A DNA stretch of 26,327 bases from an uncultured Oscillospiraceae bacterium. GTDB taxonomy: Bacteria > Bacillota > Clostridia > Oscillospirales > Ruminococcaceae. Location of the stretch: positions 1 through 26,327 of the forward strand of contig CAJUHS010000023.1 of the NCBI GenBank assembly GCA_910586535.1, given 5' to 3'. This document shows, piece by piece, positions 22,354-26,327 of the stretch (the stretch's first letter is position 1; every line of letters starts with the position of its first letter). A program made the position numbers and the translations under genes. The notes beneath the pieces were generated by a model. That model made no database searches. It saw only the letters and a list, made by a program, of their open reading frames with translations, and was not told the DNA's origin.

Positions 22354-22904
22354 ACCGACTGCGCCTCCCCGACAATTTTTTGCAGCTTTGTTACTGCATT
22401 GCGGTACTTCCATGTTACCGTACCGATAGGTTTCTCCACTATAGCAGCTATCTCCCTGAACGTTAGCTCCGCGAGAATGTGCATATTGACGATCTCACGT
22501 TCGCTTTCATCAAGAGCATTCAAAGCCTCCGCTACCGACATGCGCCCCGTGACGGTATCCTCGGTGGAAACGTTGTCCGCCGGTTCGGGAACGGTCTTCT
22601 CCACGGTATCTCCGTCCAACAGCAACTGCTCCCGCTTTTGCTTTTTAAGGAAATCCAAAGCCATATTTCTGGCAATAGTCACCAGCCAGCGTTTGTGCTT
22701 ACCGCCGAAGCAGTAAGTATCGGCTACCCTCCACAACTTCAGGAAAAATTCCGACGTAATGTCCTCCGCGTCATGGCTGCTGCGGAGTATCTGATACACA
22801 CACTGATATATTGTTTTTCCGTATTCCTCGTAAATTTCCTTCAAACCCTGCTTGTCGCCCTGCTGTATGAGCGTTATACGCCGCTCAAACTGCCTGTCCG
22901 TCAT
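22350..22904 (-). CDS. ECF-type RNA polymerase sigma factor
   Basis: A 184-residue sigma-70 family protein with the ECF layout. Region 2 is at about 20-88 (YGKTIYQCVYQILRSSHDAE, then FFLKLWRVADTY and RWLVTIARNMALDFLKK). Region 4 is at about 125-178, with a helix-turn-helix ELTFREIAAIVEKPIGTVTW. A variable linker joins them, and there is no region 1 or 3. It directs RNA polymerase to a small regulon, probably including its own operon. The ATG at 22904 is chosen over upstream codons to 22958 because region 2 follows at the usual distance and GGAGG lies upstream, although at a long 12 bases. A perfect TATAAT (22943-22938) sits upstream without a good sigma-A -35, so an alternative-sigma promoter is possible. 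It is the first gene of the five-gene operon. Confidence 0.92.
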   Translation of the reverse strand: MTDRQFERRITLIQQGDKQGLKEIYEEYGKTIYQCVYQILRSSHDAEDITSEFFLKLWRVADTYCFGGKHKRWLVTIARNMALDFLKKQKREQLLLDGDTVEKTVPEPADNVSTEDTVTGRMSVAEALNALDESEREIVNMHILAELTFREIAAIVEKPIGTVTWKYRNAVTKLQKIVGEAQSV

Positions 22905-23015
22905 ACCATTCTCACCCCTCCGATTTGGCGTCCTATAATTATAATACGTTTTTCCCACATGGTTTTTATGGGTACAATTGCTACAAATTTACATTGATTT
23001 TTTGTACATTACCAA

Positions 23016-23047
23016 CAAAAAGGCGTACCCGTTCAAACAAGTACGCC
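23016..23047 (-). terminator. Intrinsic terminator downstream of the 508-residue protein gene
   Basis: On the minus strand GGCGTAC pairs perfectly with GTACGCC around a 12-base loop, followed by TTTTTG. It starts 14 bases past the stop of the upstream gene and separates it from the sigma operon. Confidence 0.85.
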
Positions 23048-23060
23048 AAATCAAATACTA

Positions 23061-24587
23061 TTAAACTATTTTATTAAGCTCCTCAAGAAGCGTTTTCTTT
23101 GCTTCGAGACTCTTCATTCCCTTTGCAAAAATGCAGTCCATGCGGTAACGGATATAATCCTCGTAAAGCTTTGTCCCAAAAACATTTTCATTCAGCAGCT
23201 TTGTGTAGGAAACCGCATCCATGTTTCCCGAAATAACATACAGAAGCTTTTCCAGAGCCATCATTTTCTTGTCGTCATCTGAAAGGTTCTTAGACGCGGG
23301 AAGCGCGTTGATATCCACAAGAACATTTCTCTTGTCGTAACGGATAGTGTAACCGTTCGATTCCAGTCCGCCGAAAACACGGATAATGTTAGTCTTGAGG
23401 GCGGGACCCGCAAACGGAAACATTTTCAGCGGCAGATCCTCCTCCTTGACGTCAACGTAGATTGCCCTGTCGCTGGCGGGAGCAAGTATAACCTTGTAGA
23501 TGTCCGTAAACCAGTAATCCATGCCGTCCTTGTAAATAATAGGGTACTTGTATCCTTTCATATCGGAGCTGAGCGCAAAATCAAGCACAGGTTCCCGTCC
23601 CGCACTGTAGTACTCCTCATGATTGGCAGCGCACTTGTCCGAAACTATCTTGGTAATCCTTGAAACAGTAAATTCTCCCATATCGTTCTTATCGCCGTCA
23701 AGGAACGTCCTGATACCGTCAAAGGTGTTTTTCTGCAAGTCTTCCGCAAAGCTTGAGGCTCGTATATAGTCCTTGTTGAACTTGCTCATCACGTTGACCA
23801 TAACGTCGTCGTTGATAAAATCGTCTGCCTCGTTGTAGTCATAATTATCCATAATGCACTTCTTCAAAGCACTTTTCAGAGCAGTCTCCTCCGCCTTGTC
23901 AATGCCCGTAAAGGCAAAGCGGTCGTATACCTGCTCCATCATCACGTCAAGGGGAATCTCTCCTCCAATGTATTTGAAACGGTCGTTGTTGAGCAATACA
24001 GCCATTTTCGGCAGTATCTTCTGTTTAGCGGTCTCGCCGGTGGTTATTTTATTGGACATCATTCCAAGGCAAACAAGAAACTCCGCATAGTCCTTCATAA
24101 TATCCTGTTCGGTAAGATAGTTGAAGAAATATCCGTATATATATCCCGCAAAGAACTCCTTAAGACTGTTAAACAAATCGGGATTCTTGCCTATTTCGGC
24201 TATGTACTTTTCCTTGAAAGCGGCTACCTCGTTTACAGCAATGGATTTTTTTCCGCCGTTAAGAGCGGTGAGCTGCTTTTCCTGACCCTTGAAAAAGAGT
24301 TTAAGGTACGTATTGCAGCGGGGCTCCTTTGCGCCGCTGCTCTTGTCCTCAAAGAAAGTCCAGATAAGGAAAGCCCTGTGCATATTTTTTACAGCGTCGG
24401 AGGAGCTTTCCACCAGATTTTTTACATCGATATCCACATTCTGACCAAACTTGGAATTTTTATTGAAATCAGCGAGAATTTTCTCAATTTCCTCCTTAAA
24501 AGCGGCATAAGCAGGAGACTTCTCCATAAATATAACCGAATCCAGTATCTCCGAACCGGCAACCGTCAAATCAAAAACGACACTCAT
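23061..24587 (-). CDS. Unrecognised 508-residue cytoplasmic protein
   Basis: I do not recognise a family. The protein is soluble, with no signal peptide or membrane segment and a balanced, Lys/Asp/Glu-rich composition. Its first two thirds look mainly helical (for example AFKEEIEKILADFNKNSKF and EETALKSALKKCIMDNYDY). A segment with beta character lies around residues 350-440 (YPIIYKDGMDYWFTDIYKVI, RVFGGLESNGYTIRYDKRNV), then helices to the end (EAKKTLLEELNKIV). No catalytic motif is obvious. GGAG stands six bases before the ATG. It lies 105 bases downstream of pyrE on the same strand with only a weak AGGCAA/TTGCCT hairpin between, so it may be transcribed with pyrE; it has its own good terminator. 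Confidence 0.8.
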   Translation of the reverse strand: MSVVFDLTVAGSEILDSVIFMEKSPAYAAFKEEIEKILADFNKNSKFGQNVDIDVKNLVESSSDAVKNMHRAFLIWTFFEDKSSGAKEPRCNTYLKLFFKGQEKQLTALNGGKKSIAVNEVAAFKEKYIAEIGKNPDLFNSLKEFFAGYIYGYFFNYLTEQDIMKDYAEFLVCLGMMSNKITTGETAKQKILPKMAVLLNNDRFKYIGGEIPLDVMMEQVYDRFAFTGIDKAEETALKSALKKCIMDNYDYNEADDFINDDVMVNVMSKFNKDYIRASSFAEDLQKNTFDGIRTFLDGDKNDMGEFTVSRITKIVSDKCAANHEEYYSAGREPVLDFALSSDMKGYKYPIIYKDGMDYWFTDIYKVILAPASDRAIYVDVKEEDLPLKMFPFAGPALKTNIIRVFGGLESNGYTIRYDKRNVLVDINALPASKNLSDDDKKMMALEKLLYVISGNMDAVSYTKLLNENVFGTKLYEDYIRYRMDCIFAKGMKSLEAKKTLLEELNKIV

Positions 24588-24692
24588 TGTCTGCTCCGTT
24601 TCTCAGCGGCACATTTTTTTGACTTCCACGCTCCGTCCGCCGCTGTTGACAAAGCTTTATTCAAGGCAACCAGTACGTATTGCCTCAAAAGA

Positions 24693-25346
24693 TCAAACGC
24701 CGTAAACTTTGCGGTATTCAATCATTTTTTCCAAGTACTCCCTGCCGGGAACAACGCCGTCCTCTATCGCTTCAATAATATCGTTCATATTAACGATAGG
24801 ATAAATATTTACACCGAACTCGCCGCTTACCTCCTGTACTGCGGACTTGTCGCCGTTCAGACCCTTTTCCATACGGTCAACCTGAATTATCATAGCGGCG
24901 ACATCAACATTTGCAGTTTCTTTAAGCTTTGGCATGACCTCACGCAAAGCCTTTCCCGAAGTCATAACGTCCTCAATGATTACTACCCTTTCACCGTCAC
25001 CGAGCTGCTTGCCGACAATACAGCCGCCTTCGCCGTGATCCTTGGCTTCCTTGCGGTCAAAGCAATAGTTTACATCAATTCCGAACTTCGTATAGAGCGC
25101 CACCGCCGTTGAGACTGCAAGGGGTATACCCTTATAGGCTGGACCGAAAAGCGTATCGAACTCAATACCGTTGTCATGTATGCACTCGGCGTAAAATTCG
25201 CCAAGTCTCGCAAGCTGAGCACCTGTTTTATAGTTGCCTGAATTCATGAAATAGGGGGACAGTCTGCCGCTTTTGAGAGTAAATTCTCCGAAAGTCAGTA
25301 CGCCGCTGTCCACCATAAATTTGATAAAATCCTGTTTGTAACCCAT
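24693..25346 (-). CDS. pyrE: Orotate phosphoribosyltransferase
   Basis: A 217-residue enzyme that makes orotidine 5'-phosphate from orotate and PRPP in pyrimidine synthesis. The PRPP-binding motif is VVIIEDVMTSGKALRE, with the two acidic residues ED. FGPAYKGIPLA and the N-terminal TLKSGRLSPYFMNSGNYKTG are typical of PyrE, and the length fits. The ATG at 25346 has AGGAG seven bases upstream; the upstream in-frame ATG at 25373 has none and would add nine unlikely residues. It is transcribed from 25386-25414, with only about 35 bases of leader, so no attenuator fits ahead of it. No other pyr genes lie in the window. Confidence 0.96.
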   Translation of the reverse strand: MGYKQDFIKFMVDSGVLTFGEFTLKSGRLSPYFMNSGNYKTGAQLARLGEFYAECIHDNGIEFDTLFGPAYKGIPLAVSTAVALYTKFGIDVNYCFDRKEAKDHGEGGCIVGKQLGDGERVVIIEDVMTSGKALREVMPKLKETANVDVAAMIIQVDRMEKGLNGDKSAVQEVSGEFGVNIYPIVNMNDIIEAIEDGVVPGREYLEKMIEYRKVYGV

Positions 25347-25385
25347 AGAGCTGCTCCTTAACATAATTTTCATAGATATAGTTAA

Positions 25386-25414
25386 ATTATATCATAATTA
25401 GTTTCAAAAATCAA
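25386..25414 (-). promoter_or_regulatory. pyrE: Sigma-A promoter of pyrE
   Basis: Minus strand TTGATT (25414-25409), 17-base spacer, perfect TATAAT (25391-25386). Its -35 is only about 20 bases from the -35 of the divergent trmB promoter. Confidence 0.8.
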
Positions 25415-25435
25415 CACGTAAAATTATAAAAAAAA

Positions 25436-25464
25436 TTGCAATTTTTCTGTTAATATGGTACAAT
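25436..25464 (+). promoter_or_regulatory. trmB: Sigma-A promoter of trmB
   Basis: TTGCAA (25436-25441), 17-base spacer, TACAAT (25459-25464). Transcription would begin near 25471, about 27 bases before the ATG. Confidence 0.75.
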
Positions 25465-25497
25465 AGATTATGGATAAAAATGCGAAAGGAAGTTTTT

Positions 25498-26163
25498 ATG
25501 AGGATAAGACGAAAAAAATGGGCGCGCCCCGAGTTGGCAATCTGCCCCTACTATATTGAACACTCCGAGGAACTGAAAGGAAAATGGAGCACCGTTTTTC
25601 CCGGCAATAAGCCGCTGTACGCCGAGCTTGGCTGCGGAAAGGGATGGTTTGCAGCTCAGGCGGCTTTGAAGTATCCGGACATAAACTGGCTTGCCATGGA
25701 CATAAAAAGCGATATGCTGGGAGTCGCACGCAGGACAGTCCAAAAAGCCTTTGACGAGGCAGGCAGAGAGGTTAACAACCTGAAGCTTGTTTCCTGCAAC
25801 ATAGAACGGATATCCGACTATTTCGGCGAAAACGACCGCGCCGACAGGCTGTACATCAATTTCTGCAACCCATGGCCAAAGGACAAGCACAACAAGCGCA
25901 GGCTTACCCACACGCGCCAGCTTATGCAGTACCGCATTTTTCTCGCGGACGGCGGCGAGATACACTTCAAGACCGACGACGACGAGCTTTTTGAAGAGTC
26001 GCTGGAGTACTTCGCCGAAGCCGGCTTCAATATCAAGTATCTTACAAGAGACTTGCACGCAAGCGATTACCCCGACAACCTTGTCACCGAGCATGAAAAA
26101 ATGTTTACCGAAGAGGGAAAAAAGATAAAGTTTCTTATTGCAACAAAAATTTATAAGAAATAA
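25498..26163 (+). CDS. trmB: tRNA (guanine-N7-)-methyltransferase
   Basis: A 221-residue class I SAM-dependent methyltransferase that makes m7G46 in the variable loop of tRNAs. The SAM loop is AELGCGKGWF, and an acidic residue after the second strand is in LAMDIKSDM. The family motif NFCNPWPKDKHNKRRLTHTR and the motif HFKTDDDELFEESL are both complete. It starts with the usual basic MRIRRKKWARPEL. The ATG at 25498 has AAAGGAAG five bases upstream; an earlier ATG at 25480 would add six residues and lacks a site. Monocistronic, divergent from pyrE, and followed by a large terminator. Confidence 0.96.
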   Translation: MRIRRKKWARPELAICPYYIEHSEELKGKWSTVFPGNKPLYAELGCGKGWFAAQAALKYPDINWLAMDIKSDMLGVARRTVQKAFDEAGREVNNLKLVSCNIERISDYFGENDRADRLYINFCNPWPKDKHNKRRLTHTRQLMQYRIFLADGGEIHFKTDDDELFEESLEYFAEAGFNIKYLTRDLHASDYPDNLVTEHEKMFTEEGKKIKFLIATKIYKK

Positions 26164-26170
26164 AAAAACA

Positions 26171-26230
26171 AAAACGTACCGCAGCTTACCCGCCCCATTG
26201 ATGGGGTACGGTGAAGCTGCGGTACGTTTT
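26171..26230. terminator. Long nested bidirectional terminator
   Basis: AAAACGTACCGCAGCTT pairs perfectly with AAGCTGCGGTACGTTTT. Inside it ACC/GGT and CCCCAT/ATGGGG continue the helix around a TG loop, giving an almost unbroken 60-base hairpin. A-runs and T-runs on both sides suit the convergent trmB and right-edge genes. Confidence 0.9.
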
Positions 26231-26271
26231 ATTTAAAGTTGAGGATGACTCAGCCGGCAGGTGATCCCTGA

Positions 26272-26327
26272 CTATACCTGACTGTTGTTGTCAAGGAAGT
26301 CCATAACGTCGTCAACATAAGTGAACG
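26272..26327 (-). CDS. 3' end of a minus-strand gene, cut by the window edge
   Basis: The last 17 codons before a TAG read FTYVDDVMDFLDNNSQV. The reading frame and the terminator just downstream suggest a real gene end. A second frame is also open across this short stretch, so the call is tentative. Function cannot be told. Confidence 0.45.
   Translation of the reverse strand, partial: FTYVDDVMDFLDNNSQV

Noticed and set aside
24653..24690. Terminator after pyrE
   Set aside because: AGGCAA/TTGCCT can pair, but the stem is short and no U-tract follows on the minus strand, so it was not listed as a feature.

Overview
The window looks like chromosome from a gut-type low-GC Firmicute of the class Clostridia, most likely the Oscillospiraceae/Ruminococcaceae (Ruminococcus or [Eubacterium] siraeum type). 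The reasons are sigma-A promoters of the TTGaaa-17-TATAAT kind, strong AGGAGG-like ribosome sites, many secreted lipoproteins with Glu/Thr/Ser-rich linkers, a carbohydrate esterase family 2 protein, and tandem serpins. This placement is inference from gene content. No rRNA, tRNA, CRISPR array, intact insertion sequence or phage gene was found.

Layout. 1-360: a short plus-strand ORF resembling the C-terminus of a U32-type protein, then a terminator. 364-2946 (minus): a flavodoxin domain fused to a very long Pro/Lys/Glu/Ala-rich tail with a 45-bp tandem repeat. 3297-4442 (minus): a FucO-type iron alcohol dehydrogenase whose leader folds into a convincing three-way-junction RNA. 4772-7231 (minus): a two-gene operon of SGNH-hydrolase lipoproteins, one a CE2 esterase. 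7232-7920: a long intergenic stretch with two near-consensus promoters and a 20-codon remnant of a response-regulator gene. 7921-13730 (minus): an operon of a sensor-propeller/HD-GYP protein, TrkA and TrkH. 14098-16476 (plus): a large anchored surface protein with its own promoter and terminator. 16897-22904 (minus): a tight five-gene operon of ECF sigma factor, membrane anti-sigma factor, two lipoprotein serpins and a lipoprotein VWA protein. 23061-25346 (minus): an unrecognised 508-residue protein and pyrE. 25498-26163 (plus): trmB, divergent from pyrE. At the right edge are a long nested terminator and the last codons of a minus-strand gene.

How the genes may work together. The sigma/anti-sigma/serpin/serpin/VWA block is the most system-like part. 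The sigma and anti-sigma genes, and the anti-sigma and first serpin genes, overlap by ATGA, and the remaining gaps are 12-13 bases. This suggests an envelope signal-transduction unit whose output is a pair of cell-surface protease inhibitors with different reactive loops plus a surface adhesion-type protein. The HD-GYP-trkA-trkH operon pairs an extracytoplasmic sensor phosphodiesterase with potassium uptake. The fucO leader is the best candidate for an undescribed cis-regulatory RNA.
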